DNA from: Tetracentron sinense
Lineage: Eukaryota; Streptophyta; Magnoliopsida; Trochodendrales; Trochodendraceae
Length of the DNA stretch: 64,000 nt
Direction of reading: 5' to 3'
NCBI GenBank assembly: GCA_015143295.1
Contig: CM026565.1
Span: forward strand, 29,396,052-29,460,051
The notes beneath the pieces are model-generated. The model ran no database searches, had not been told where the DNA came from, and saw only the letters and a list, made by a program, of their open reading frames with translations. Both the position numbers and the translations under genes were made by a program. Numbering within the stretch: the first letter of the stretch is position 1; every line of letters begins with the position of its first letter. This document shows positions 12,808 to 23,695 of the stretch, piece after piece.

Positions 12808-12966
12808 CCCAGTGGTAGTGTATCACTTGCTTTGGGGGGAGGCACCAGGTTCTATTCCTGAAAGAGTGAGAGTTTGTATATACTGTCCACCCTTCCACTA
12901 ACTGAACAGATACCAACACCTAACCGGCATTGCGACCTAAACGTATATCTCGTACCAAAAAAAAAA
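12808..12966 (+). mobile_element. tRNA-derived SINE with poly-A tail and target duplication
   Basis: The element begins CCCAGTGGTAGTG, matching a pol III A box. It has a B-box-like GGTTCTATTCC about 40 bp further on and ends in a run of ten A residues. Near-identical target copies flank it: GCCCTCTGT at 12799-12807 and GCCCCTCTGT at 12967-12976. A related copy lies at 41071-41236. Confidence 0.8.
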
Positions 12967-12984
12967 GCCCCTCTGTGCCATCTG

Positions 12985-13300
12985 GTGAGCCAAGGAGTTG
13001 GCCTCAAGGTGTATAAAAACGACCTCCACAAGCTCACATTGGAAGTGGATTATGATGTAACGATGAGGATAGGCTGAGATTTTGTATCATATGGATATAT
13101 CGAATTTAATGGATTTGTTCACAGTTTTAGATTCACATGTACCTGTTTCATTTTTTAGGTCTGATGGACTTGAATGGGGAACAAGTTCCCAATTTCATTG
13201 TCCCTTAAAATACTTAAATGCAGATTATGAAACATCGAATTCACTTCTTGGGAATCCTATGCAACTTCCAGAAAGAAATGAAATCCTCTATGGTTATAAC
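12985..13300. repeat. Duplication anchor block U1-c (partners 42071-42170 and 48990-49510)
   Basis: Positions 13031-13140 match 42071-42170, around AACGATGAGGATAGGC and TTAGATTCACAT. Positions 13150-13280 match 49000-49030 and 49430-49500, around TCTGATGGACTT and GCAGATTATGAAAC. In unit 2 these two parts are separated by about 6.8 kb of insertions, so unit 1 holds the ancestral arrangement. The open frames here (13082-13372) lack a recognisable domain. Confidence 0.75.
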
Positions 13301-13493
13301 CATACTCGGGGGAGTCCAGTTATGTCCCAAAGGTTGCCATGTGTCCCTTTTGACACCTTTAATTGTGATTAAGAATCACCCACCTATCGTTGGTTTCTAA
13401 GAAGAATATTAATTTTTTTTCACCGTGATTAGAAAAATATTAAAATACTTTTAAGACATTTTTTCCCTAAAAACCATGGATAAGTGCGTTAAC

Positions 13494-13697
13494 TATTAGA
13501 AACTGAAGTTTGGGATAGAAGAAATGATTCTCATTAATTATTGAATAATACACTTAGAGAGTATATACATGTAATTAGAGAACTTTAACAGAATTGAAAA
13601 GTACACAAACTGATTGCCAGCTATACAAAACTAACTAACTAACTTCAATCTTAGTTCAATAACAATTTTGCTAATTTGTATTCCTTGATGCTTGATA
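13494..13697 (-). repeat. 3' LTR of the copia element
   Basis: This 204-bp LTR is about 95% identical to the one at 21803-22003. Its outer end abuts the TTAAC target duplication and its inner end abuts the polypurine tract. Its termini are of the non-canonical TA..TA kind known for a subset of plant copia elements. Confidence 0.95.
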
Positions 13698-13709
13698 CTC
13701 CCCCTCAAG
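13698..13709 (-). other. Polypurine tract of the copia element
   Basis: On the minus strand this reads CTTGAGGGGGAG and touches the 3' LTR directly. This is the usual place and composition of the plus-strand DNA primer in LTR retrotransposons. Confidence 0.85.
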
Positions 13710-14365
13710 ATGAAGAGTAAGTATTATGGAGACTCATCTTGGACATCAAAGGATGAAAAATAGAGTAGCCAAGAGCCTTAGTAAACATATCAGCTAATTG
13801 ATGTTCAGAAGAGACATGAAAGGTGCGAATGTTACCCAATTGAAGTTTTTCTCGAACTATATGACAGTCAATGTCAATGTGTTTTGTACGCTCATGGAAT
13901 ACAGGGTTTGCTGCAATATGTAAAGTAGCTTGACTGTCACAGTAGAGTAAAGCTATCTGAGGAGAAACATGAAGATCCTGAAGTAAACTCCGAAGCCATA
14001 CTATCTCACAGCATGTAGAAGCCATGGCTCTATATTCAGCCTCGGCAGAAGATCTGGAGACTGTCATTTGCTTCTTGGATTTCCAAGATATCAAGGAATT
14101 ATCAAGGAAGATACAAAAGCCAGTGATGGATCATCTCGTGTCAGCACAACCAGCCCAATCCGAGTCAGAATAGGCTTTCAACTGTAGGGAGGAAGTTGCA
14201 GAGAAGAACAACCCTTGACCTGGAGATGCTTTTATATAACGAAGTACTCAATTAGCGGCTTTCAAGTGACTGGTCCATGGCTTGTCCATAAATTGACTTA
14301 GTACTTGGACTGAAAAAGATATGTCAAGACGTGTGATTGTAAGATAACGAAGGCTACCCACTAGC
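13705..14365 (-). pseudogene. Copia RNase H domain, disrupted
   Basis: This is the C-terminal RNase H of the copia polyprotein. The minus strand encodes the YSDSDWAG motif near 14160, [10 protein letters not shown] near 14040, YCDSQA near 13930, a HIDIDCH block near 13870 and a QLADMFTK end near 13790, all in family order. Two in-frame TGA stops, near 14360 and 14245, stand where an Arg codon is expected, consistent with CGA-to-TGA changes. A small frameshift lies near 14100. From 14094 down to 13705 the frame is open. It continues directly from the RT domain upstream. Confidence 0.9.
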
Positions 14366-14367
14366 CT

Positions 14368-15198
14368 TCAATAAGAAGTTGGATCATCGAGAAGAGAACC
14401 AGAGTCCTTAGTGAATTTAACATTAGGTTCCATTGGAAATTTGGCTGGTTTGAAAGCTAAGAAGCCAGTGTCTTCAAGGATTTCCAATGCATATTTTCTC
14501 TGACTAATAGAAATACCATCTTTATTCCGAGCAATCTCTAAGCCAAGAAAAAACTTTAGGGGACCAAGATCTTTCAACTTAAACTTGTCAATAAGAACTG
14601 TAATAAGCTGAGAAACAGCCACTGAATCATTATTTGCAATTACTATATCATCGACATAGACAAGTAATGCAATAAACGATGAAGCTTGAGTTCTTGCAAA
14701 CCATTGTCTTGATGCTTGCTTTAGACTGTAGAGTGATTTATTGAGTTTACAGACTTTTGACTCCCCATTTCCACTGAATCCAGGAGGCATGGTCATGTAT
14801 ACTTCTTCATTGAGGTCACCATGAAGATAAGCATTGCTCACGTCAAGCTGATGGAGATGCCAATTCTGAGCTGTTACAATGGCAAGTAAAGTTCTTACTA
14901 TGGTGAGTTTGGCAACAAGGGAGAAGGTCTCATAGTATTCAAGTCCTTCACATTGATTGTAGCCCTTGGTTACTAATCTTGCTTTATATCTCTCGATATT
15001 CCCATCAGATTTGAGCTTCACTTTGTATACCCACTTGCAACCAATAGACTGTTTTGATGGAGGAAGATCAACGACAGACCAAGTATTATTCAACTCAAGA
15101 GCCTGGATTTCATTGTTCATAGCCTCACGCCATTCAACATGCTTGACAGCTTGATGATAATATTGTGGTTCAATAATAGAAGAAACAGAGAGACTAAA
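14368..15198 (-). pseudogene. Copia reverse transcriptase domain (RVT_2), truncated
   Basis: The minus-strand frame carries the copia RT motifs in order: the EAMNNEIQALELNNTW start, GCKWVYKVKLKSDG, YKARLVTKGY, the LHQLDVSNAYLHGDL catalytic region near 14840, and the YVDD active site at 14647-14658. Relative to other copia RTs, roughly 25 residues seem to be missing between SRQWF and the YVDD block, an internal deletion near 14700. The frame ends at an in-frame TGA at 14368. Its upstream part is separated from the integrase by the solo LTR at 15202-18793. Joining across that insertion restores the reading frame, which supports the insertion borders. Confidence 0.92.
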
Positions 15199-15201
15199 CT
15201 G

Positions 15202-18200
15202 TGAAAGCACGGGTTTCAGGGAAACCCTGGTTTGATCTCACGGGGTGAGTTTAGAGTCGCCACCTATTCATTCAAAAGGTAACAGTTCCCGAGATTTGGA
15301 TAAGGTCTTGGTCTGCGGTCTGAGATCAGGGTAAGAGATTCGGTTAAGTTCGGGGAAGGGGTTAGGTACCCCGACACTTCCACTTTTCAGTGATTCCATA
15401 CTTACTACGATTAAGCTAAATTAATCTCAGTTTTAATCAAATGCCTTAAGTATTTAAGATAATGTTAATCTAAGAAGGAGAAAATCCAAAACTAGGGTCG
15501 AACCCGGGTTGGGCTGCCTACGTACTTACATAGGGGTGAGATCAGACCGAGCGTAGTTCTGGCACATGAGCCTGTGCCGAGGCTAAGGATGTGTGTGTGT
15601 GTACCAAGGGTGACTTAGGGTCTAGTCGGGAGGCTAGGGTTGGTTGATCGGGTGGGTTAAGTGCTTGGTATTGGGCCCGGAGGCCAATGGGTAGTCCGAT
15701 AGACTATGGTTGGGCCCGGTAGGCCAAGGGTGAAGCTAGGTAGGTTGATTCGGCCTGACAGGCCTAGAGGAAGTCCGGTAGACTAGGGTTGGGCTCGGTA
15801 TGCCATGAGGGAAGCCCGGTAGGTTGGTTTGGCCCAGTAGGCCTTAGTTAGGCCCGGTAACCCAAGGGGTGAGGCCCGGTAGACCCAATGGTATTTTAAC
15901 CAAGGGTTAGGGTTGCTAACCAAGGTTAAAAAAGTAGTTAACCATGGTTAATGGTGCTAACCATGGTTAATAAGTCCAAGGTCAGTATTTTTGGTATTTT
16001 TGAATTTTTATGATTTTTTTTGGAATTTTTCCAGATTTTTTCCAGTGGTTAAGAATGCTTAACCGCGGTTAAGGGGGAGGTCATTATGGTTAAGGGTCTT
16101 AACCAGGGTGAAATGGCTAAGTGAGACCATTTTTGGGCTTCTCATTTTATTTTGGAATTTTTGAGATTTTTTACAGATTTTTTTCTGGTTAAGGATCGCT
16201 TAACCATGGTTAAAAATCAATCCGAATAGAGGTTTTGACTGCGGTTAAGGGTCCTAACCAAAATAAAAAAAATCACCAAAAATATTTATGATTTTCAGGG
16301 AACATTTTTGATTTTTGATGATTTTTTCAGAATCTTTTGGGTCCGTGGGCTACTTAACCATGATTAAATGTTAACCACAGGTGGGTTTAACCATGGTTAA
16401 GGATCCGGCTGAAGCAAAAGTGGGCCCAGGGTCCATGGTAGGGCCTAGACTGGCCTCTTACCCAGTCTGGGCCCTCACAAAGTCCAGAAAATGTAAAAAA
16501 ACCCCATATTTTATCAAAATTCTAACCATGGTTAACGCGAGTTTAACCATGCTTAAAGGGTGAATCCCGGGAATCCGAGAATACCAAGGGGTAGCCTGAA
16601 GAGTAATGAATAATTTGGGTCCTTGTGGAGCCCAAGATGATGTCGTTGGCTCAACCCCAGGGGGATCCGAGACCACCATTGCAAAGCTGACCAAGATGAG
16701 AATAATTTGAGCCTTTGTGGGGCCCAAGAGGAGTGCGGATGTGGGCCCCACAGAGGTGCAAAGTTGCTCTACTACATCTATTTTTCTGCACTGTCGACCC
16801 CACTTTAGGTTCGATTTTACCCAGGTTAACAGCGGAGTCAAGGGCTAAAAATTTACAGGGGAGTAGCTCTATGTGTGGGGAGTCCATCCATGGCCCTGGT
16901 TTCGACCAGGGGCCAGTCTAACTAGGGTTAAAAGTGGGTTACAGGCAGTGAATCGAATCTGTTTTTCCAGAATTTTTTTTTTGAAAAAACTTATTTAGGA
17001 CTGTGGTGCTAAAACCAGTGACGATCCAGGGGGTTCCTCGTGGATTGAGGACCCCAAGACGTCTATGGAGGCTATCATGCATGCTGTGGTGGTGGGGGTG
17101 GTGATCCCATGACTGTATCTCAAGAGAAGCTCCCCCCATGCCTACTATTAAGGTAGGAGGTTGCTGTCCTAGGCTGAAACAAAGCATACTAGCAAGAAAA
17201 GAACAAAGGGGACCCCTGGAATGGGACCAGGGGTCCCTTACAATGTAAAAAAAAAATCAAAGAAACGATGATGGAGGGGATATACCCTGCAGCTACAGTG
17301 GCTGCGACAATGGATGGTGTTGTGGTGTGCAAGATGGTGGAGCCAAGGGACGCTGTTGAAAGCTTAGGATAGATCTTGGAGGGGTTTGGGACCAAGTTAC
17401 GACGATGGCAAAGGATCTAGGTAGGTGGGAAGTGACTTGGCCGATGTTCACACAGTGCCTCTTTTTTTCCTTTTTCAGGGTGTTTTGGAGCGGATACAAT
17501 GGATGGGAGATGGGGGAGCTTGGAGACTCCCTAGGATGGCCTAATAAGGTTTTTCGGGGAGACTAGGGATCAGCAAAAGGGTTTGGACAGAGCTCAAGTA
17601 ATGTAGCCGAAGTGGGGACAAGGTTTGACTACTAGTTCTTTGGAATGGGGAAGAGTAGTGGTGCATTGTGGTAGTAGGTGGTGCGGCCTGTGGAGTTCGA
17701 GGAAGGCCTAGGGGTAGGCCGAGATGAAGTGGAGGGTGCTCAGGAAAAGTGGGGTAGGGCTGGAGCTACTATAACCCGAAAAAAAAACTTGCAGAGTTTT
17801 TTTTTTGTGCTTCTGGAGGGTGGAGGCTTAGGGGGCTGCCTAAGGGCACTTAGAAACTATGTGGGGGGCCTAACTAAGGTGGTGGAGAAAGGGAGAAGTT
17901 GGGCTGGCCGAGCACCATAGTAGCCTTGGACATATTTTTTTTTTTTGAGTTTCCCTCAAAACCAGGTCTGCCCTAAACCGAGGGTGCAAGGGGGTTTAAA
18001 TAGAGGATGAGGGAAGTGATAGGGGTGAGGTATGAAGGCTGTGATTGGTGGTCAATGGTGGGTGCAGGCGCAGCTGGTGCGCACAGGTGGTATGGGGTGA
18101 TTTTTCATGAAAATAGGACTCCCCCCCCCCCCCCCCCTTTGGTTTGCTGTCCTTTAACCTCAAGGAGCTTGGTTTAAAATTTTGGAGGGAAACTAGGAGA

Positions 18201-18793
18201 GTAGGGCCGTAGGGGAGTTGTGGTGGCAGCCTTATATACCCTTGGACCAATGGGGAAGACGATGAACAGTGTCTTCCCTATTGGTTTTGTTTTGTTTTTG
18301 TTTTTGTTTTTGTTTTGCTTTTGGTTACTGTTTACCAAATACGGGCTTTAGCTATGTGGGTGTGGGCCAACTCATGTTGGCTTTCCCACATTGGGTTGGC
18401 GCCCGAATTCAAACCCTTTTTTTTTTTTTTTAAATAATAAAAAAAAATCCTAAAAGGCCATGGGCCTTGACCTTTTTGGTTGAAATTTTTTTTTGGTTTT
18501 ATGGACTTGAAATGGGCCTTGAGCCCATGGTGTCTTTAGCCTAGGGTATGCCTAGGGCTAGGCTAGGGCTAGACTTAGGGTTAGGTCTAGGGTTTACCTA
18601 GGCTTAGGCTAGGGTTTAGCTAGGGTTAGCCTAGGGTTTGGTCTAAGGCTTAGGCGATACCTAGGGTTAAACTAGGGTTTGGTTTAGGGTCTACCTAGGG
18701 CTACTAGGGCTTAGGTTACGATCTACTTAAGGCTACTAGGGTTTGGCTGGGGACAACGGAGGTTAACCAGGGTGTAAAAATTGGGTGCTTACA
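15202..18793 (-). mobile_element. Long solo LTR 2 (3592 bp) nested in copia pol
   Basis: The plus-strand ends are TGAAAGCAC and GTGCTTACA, a near-perfect inverted pair. Flanking pentamers AACTG (15197-15201) and AAGTG (18794-18798) differ at one base. The first 400 bp are clearly related to the reverse complement of the last 370 bp of solo LTR 1, with matching order and spacing. Most of the interior also matches, including the TTAACCATGGTTAA cluster (15890-16560) and TTTAGGG-like repeats (18520-18760). A minus-strand TATA-like GGTATATAAG lies at 18231-18240. It interrupts the copia frame between integrase and RT, so it is younger than that insertion. Confidence 0.85.
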
Positions 18794-18796
18794 AAG

Positions 18797-19370
18797 TGTT
18801 TTTGGTTACAAGAGTGTTTATTATATGAAAGAAAAGAAGAAATGTCATAGGGAATACCTGAAGATGAAGGTGACTGTGAGAGTGATGAAGAGGAAGCAGC
18901 AAGATGATAGTGATAATCATGCAAGTAACTTGGTTTTTGTTTTCCCTTAAGGATTTTCTAGCTTGAGGTTCTGGAATGGATATTATATGGGTTGAAGTAG
19001 AAAGTATATCATTGTCAGAATTGATGAGATGATTGGATGTAGCAGACGGAGAGTTATCCATAAAAATGGGATTGCTAGTAGAATGAAGAGATGAAGGAAA
19101 TGAGTGAACAGAAAGATCATTGTCTTGTGTAGGTAAAGGAATAATAGGATTGTTTGATGTTTGATATGGTTGCAAATCAGGGTGTTGAAGAGCATATGGA
19201 AAAAAAATTTCACAAAATTTTACATCCCGTGAAATAAATAGAGATTTGGATTGAAGGTCATATAGTTTATAACCTTTAATACCAGCTGGATAACTTAGAA
19301 AGATGCAGGGTTTAGCTCTTGCATCAAAATTATGTCTTTTCGAGTGAGAGTGTTTGCATAACAAAGACAA
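18797..19370 (-). pseudogene. Copia integrase C-terminal / connector segment
   Basis: The minus-strand frame begins in the conserved region after the integrase core ([20 protein letters not shown]) and goes on into the SRDVKF-type block, then low-complexity linker that precedes RT. It lies in a different frame from the integrase core (19295 and above), so a frameshift falls at about 19300-19370. It ends where the solo LTR was inserted. Confidence 0.85.
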
Positions 19371-19920
19371 CCAAATACTTTCAAATGGGAATAAGCAGGT
19401 TTTGTTGAAAATAAGGCTTCATATGGAGACTTGTCTAAAATAGGAGTTGGAATCCTATTAATTAAATGGACGGCAGTGAGGACACAATCACCCCAAAAAT
19501 GTAAAGGAAGGTAGGATTGAAATATGAGGGAACGTGCCACATTGAGAATGTGCTGGTGTTTTCGTTCAACTACTGAATTTTGTTGTGGTGTTTCAACACA
19601 GCTAAGTTGATGTAGAGTACCTTTAGATGAATAAAAATCAATCATGTTGAACTCAATACCATTATCTGACCTTAGGCATTTAATTTTGCTATTGAATTGT
19701 GTTTCGGCCATTGTAAAGAAATTTTGAATATGAATTATAGTTTGCGATTTATTTTGCAGTAAATGAATCCATGTGAATCGAGAATGATCATCAACAATTG
19801 TGATAAAGTAAGATGATCCACTAGTGGATTTTGTAGAAAAAGGACCCCAAAGATCACAGTGAATTAAATCAAAAGAATGCTGAGATTTAGATTCACTATA
19901 GTCTATGCTGTTTTGCTAAT
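19295..19920 (-). pseudogene. Copia integrase core (rve)
   Basis: The retroviral-type integrase core inserts the element cDNA into the host chromosome. The minus strand encodes HCDLWGPF (first Asp, near 19855), KCLRSDNG (second Asp, near 19670) and [10 protein letters not shown] (Glu, near 19560), so all three acidic catalytic residues are present. It is offset in frame from the gag-protease segment upstream and from the connector downstream, so at least two frameshifts separate the domains. A zinc-binding HHCC region should lie at 19920-20020 and is only partly readable. Confidence 0.9.
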
Positions 19921-19966
19921 GGACATATGCTGCAAGATTTATTTGATTTATGAGTAAGCTGAGGGA

Positions 19967-21718
19967 TTACATGAGAAAGCATCCTAAGTGGATTATCTGA
20001 CAAATGACCAGTCTATAATGCCATATACTATTGGCTACAAATTGATCAAGATATCCAGAAGATACATTGTTAATAGACAAAACAGGATATGAATGAGATA
20101 CAGTAGAATTTGACAAAACAGACTGAACTGAAACTGAATGTAAAGGAAAAACAGAAATTGGATCTACTGGATCTTGCAACAAATTATACAAACCGCCTTC
20201 CTCTTTACCAACTCCAATCGTCATCCATCTTGTAAGGTGCTGAATGAAATAGAATTTAGACAAAAAAATGGGACAACAATGCATCATTTTAATCAATTTG
20301 CTAACAGAAATCAAATTGAAAGAAAAAGAAGGAATACATAGAACATCAGTTAAAATGAAAGACTCTGAAATCTTAACTGTGCAAATGTGAGTGACAGATG
20401 CATATTGACCATTAGGTAATTTTACTGTCTTTGAAACAACAAAAGTAATAGAAGTGAATAAAGAAACGACACAAATCATATGATCTGTAGCTCCAATATC
20501 GATGATCCGTGGAGCATGAATGGAGTTTGTAAAAGAGGTTCTTTGAAACAGAGAGGATGAAGATGCAAGAACCGAATGTTTTGTATCTAAAGAAGAAATA
20601 TGAGAGGTGATTGAAATGTTACCTGCCATGTGAGAAATTAATTGGTCTTGAGGAGAGGTAGAAGATACTTGGTTGGATGATGCTGCTTGAGTGGAGAATG
20701 TTTCCAAAGAAGCAGGTTTAAACATGTTCATGAGTTGTTGGCATTGCTCATAGGTAATTGGCAATTGAGGATTATTAGTTTCAGAGGAAACTTGATTTAC
20801 TGCAAGAGAGGTATTCTTGCCCTTGGTAAATTTATATCCAGGTGGAAATCCATGGAGTTTATAACACTTATCCATGGTATGTCTAGTAATTCCACAATGA
20901 GAATAAGTAGGACGATCCTTGCGGTTTTGATAAGTCTTGTTGTTGATACGATTTTGAGAAGAAGAGGTAGTCTTCGTGAGCAAGGCAGTAGTGTTTTGAT
21001 TGAATGAGTTGCTGGATATAGAGAGTCCACGTTGTCTCTCTTCTTGAAGTACAAGTGAGAAGACTTTGTTCATTGGTGGCAATGGATCCAGCAACAGAAT
21101 CTGGCCTCTAACATGTGAATAACTCTTATTCAGTCCCATGAGAAATTGATATACGTATTGTCGCTGGTGCTTAGCTTGCAGAACGTTCATTGCACCGCAT
21201 GTGCAACAAGGAAGTGGTTCTTGATGATCAAGTTTATCCCAGATACCTTTTAGGGAGGTAAAGTAGGTACTTACAGAGTCATTTCCCTGAGAAAGAGAAG
21301 ACATAGTCTGCTGAAGTTGGAAGACTCTTGGACCATTGAGGTGGAAGAAATGATCTTGAAGATCCATCCACATGTCTGCTGCAGAATCTATGTAGATGAT
21401 GCTAGCTGCTATCTCTTTCGAGACAGAGTTTAGCAACCAGGAGAGTACCATGTTATTGCAGCGGCACCAAGAAAAACTCAGAGGATGAGAATCAGATTCG
21501 TCCGACGGCTTAGGAAGAGAACCATTGACAAAACATATCTTGTTCTTTGCTGTCAAGGCCATCTCCATTGCTCTCTTCCATGAAATGTAATTGTCACGAG
21601 TGAGTTGTTGTGATACGAGTATAGCCCCGGGACTGTCTCCGTGATGAAGAAAATATGGATTTGAATAATCCATTTCTAAGAAAGTAGGATGATTTTCAGT
21701 TTGGCTAGAAGTCGCCAT
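19967..21718 (-). pseudogene. Copia gag, protease and pre-integrase segment
   Basis: The probable start is the ATG at 21716-21718, 85 bp downstream of the 5' LTR. The longer open frame upstream of it is leader and LTR sequence. Order: an N-terminal copia-like domain (YFLHHGDSPGAILVSQQLT), a gag UBN2-type region with MWMDLQDHF and TYFTSLKGIWDKL, a zinc-knuckle region near 20867-20912, a protease near 20477-20512 and a partial pre-integrase block near 20010. Two conserved positions are altered: the first Cys of the CCHC knuckle reads Tyr, and the protease D-S/T-G motif reads D-I-G. The frame is open for about 580 codons and then shifts before the integrase. Confidence 0.92.
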
Positions 21719-21790
21719 TGATGAATGCTTTAAGAAAAACTTGAGAAGATATGAAGGAAGAAGAAAGTAATGCAGAAATTTAGAGAAAAA

Positions 21791-21802
21791 GCTCTGATAC
21801 CA
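21791..21802 (-). other. Primer-binding site (tRNA-iMet type)
   Basis: On the minus strand this reads TGGTATCAGAGC immediately after the 5' LTR. It is the standard complement to the 3' end of initiator tRNA-Met used by most plant copia elements. Confidence 0.95.
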
Positions 21803-22003
21803 TATTAGAAACTGAAGTTTGGGATAGAAGAAATGATTCTCATTAATTATTGAATAATACACTTAGAAAGTATCTACATGTAACTGGAGAACTTTAACAG
21901 AATTGAAAACTATACAAACTGATTGCCAGCTATACAAACTAACTAACTAACTTCAATCTTAGTTCATTAACTTTTGCTGATTTGGATTCCTTGATGCTTG
22001 ATA
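21803..22003 (-). repeat. 5' LTR of the copia element
   Basis: This 201-bp LTR pairs with 13494-13697. It is bordered by the primer-binding site on the inside and by the TTAAC target duplication at 22004-22008 on the outside. Confidence 0.95.
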
Positions 22004-22489
22004 TTAACCATAGGAGTGGGTGAATCTTAACCACAACTAAGGGGTGTCAAAAGGGACACGTGGTGACCTCAGGGGCATAACCGGACTCCTCCTAGTCTGA
22101 TATATATATATATAAACAGGTAAATTACACTAACCTCCCTTGATGTTTGGTGAAATTTTAGAGACCTCCCCTCTTATTTCTAAAATTACATTACCGTCCT
22201 CTGCCAAGCTTATGAGGTTCATACCGATAACACATGAGAGTATGAGACTCTTTGACATTTCTACCCCTATTTATTTTCTTTGCTTTTGTTTGTTTTGAAA
22301 ACTCCAAAGACCATACCATGTCTATCAAAACGAGTGCAAATTCTTTAGTGAGAGAGTGTTCCAAACCGACTCCCATAATCTCAGTCGGTTTGAAAAAACA
22401 CAAAAGTTTCGACTTTGACTGTGCGACTGAGATATTTTAACATTCTTTAATCAGGTTGAGTTTCACTCTGCCCTTAAATTAAGTGATTT

Positions 22490-23410
22490 AATTGGTTTTA
22501 AAAAGAAATCAACATCCTTTAGCTGTGGTTAAGATCCACTAACTTGAGGTGGCAACTTTTTTTTTCTTTCTAAAAACTAAGGTTCAATGAGTTAACACTA
22601 AGGGTGGGCGAAACTTAACCACAATTAAAGGGTGTTAAAGTGGGGAAAGACATTGGGTTAAAGGGTGCTAAAAAAATTAATTTTTTTCTTAAAATCAAAG
22701 GTTAAATGGCTTAATCTTAAGGGTGGGTGAAACTTAACCACAGTTAAAGGGTGTTAAAATGGGGAGAGACATTGGATTATTGAATCTTGACCACAGTTAA
22801 ATGGTGCTAAAAAAATTAATTTGTTTCTTAAAATCAAGTTTAAATGGCTTTATCCTAAGGGTGGGTAAAATTTAACCACAGTTAACGGGTGTTAAAATGG
22901 GGAGAGACATTAAGTTAGTGAATCTAGGATTGTTAGAAAAATATAATTAAAAATATTAACCTTAGTTTTATTATGTTTAATTAAAGGGGCTCTACAAGCC
23001 GCCACATGTCCCTTTTAACACCCATTAACTATAGTCAAAATTCACTCACTCCTAGAGTTCATCCATCTAACATTGGTTTTTAGAAAAAAAAAAAAACCCT
23101 TAGGTTGATTATGCTTAACCACAATTAAAGGGGGCTCTACAAGCCACCACGTGTCCCTTTTAACACCACTAACTGTGGTTAAGATTCACTCACCCCTAGG
23201 ATTCATCCATCTAACCTTAGTTTTAGAAAAAATAAATATAAAAATATTAACCTTAGGTTAATTATGCTTAAGCACATTAAAAGGTCTCTATAAGCTGCCA
23301 TGTGTCCCTTTTCATACCCACTAACTATGGTTAAAATTCACTCACCCTTAGAATTCATCTGTCTAACCTTTTTTTTTAGGAAAAAAATATATTTACTGAA
23401 GTTGATACTA
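22490..23410. repeat. GTTAAG core modules of FB3
   Basis: At least seven copies of a module of about 90-150 bp occur. Each has AAACCAAGGTT-like sequence, a stop-start CCTAAGGGTGGGTGAA block, a TTAACCACAGTTAAAGGGTG block and a GGGACA or GGGGAGAGACA block. The copies at 22560-22920 read in one orientation and those at 22980-23360 in the other, forming the two halves of a large hairpin. Confidence 0.75.
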
Positions 23411-23695
23411 TTAATCTTGGTTTTGAAAATATATATTAACCTTAAGTATAAACTTACCAAACCCAATCACAATTTATTTTAATGTATTAACTTAAGAAGG
23501 GTAATTTCAACATTTTAAGATGTTTAATTGATGACATCATCAAAGTCCATCCAATAAAGTCACGGCAAATTAACAAAAGGGCGTATCATGTGTTACAAAC
23601 AAGTGAAGTTGAGGGGATGGCAGTGTAATTTCAAAAATTAGAGGGAGGTTTATGAAATTTCACCAAACCTTAGGGGGAGGTCAGTGTAAAGTACC

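Larger units (their letters stand above)
13494..22003 (-). mobile_element. Degenerate Ty1/copia retrotransposon
   Basis: The element has two LTRs of 204 and 201 bp, a 5-bp TTAAC target duplication (13489-13493 and 22004-22008), a tRNA-iMet-type primer-binding site, a polypurine tract and the copia gene order gag, protease, integrase, RT, RNase H on the minus strand. Without the nested solo LTR it is about 4.9 kb, the usual copia size. The LTRs start and end TATCA..TAATA rather than TG..CA. By eye they differ at about nine substitutions and two small gaps, so it is fairly young. Frameshifts, stops and the nested insertion make it unable to move on its own. Confidence 0.95.
13308..22092. mobile_element. 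Foldback MITE split by a copia element
   Basis: The left arm (13308-13493) and right arm (22009-22092) are inverted copies. Both contain a GGAGTCC..GTTATG outer end, then a GTGTCCCTTTTGACACC block, then TTAATTGTGATTAAG-like sequence. Joined, the element would be about 270 bp. It belongs to the same GTTAAG-module family as the elements at 44800-45075 and 54480-54862. The copia element landed in its centre. Confidence 0.7.

Noticed and set aside
15200..15201. Left border of solo LTR 2 at 15200 (TGTGAAAGC)
   Set aside because: With that border the flanks do not match. Starting at 15202 gives AACTG/AAGTG and a frame-restoring target in the copia gene.
21719..21862. Extending the gag protein upstream to 21862
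   Set aside because: Those 48 codons read through the primer-binding site and into the LTR. The ATG at 21718 is followed by the conserved copia N-terminus.
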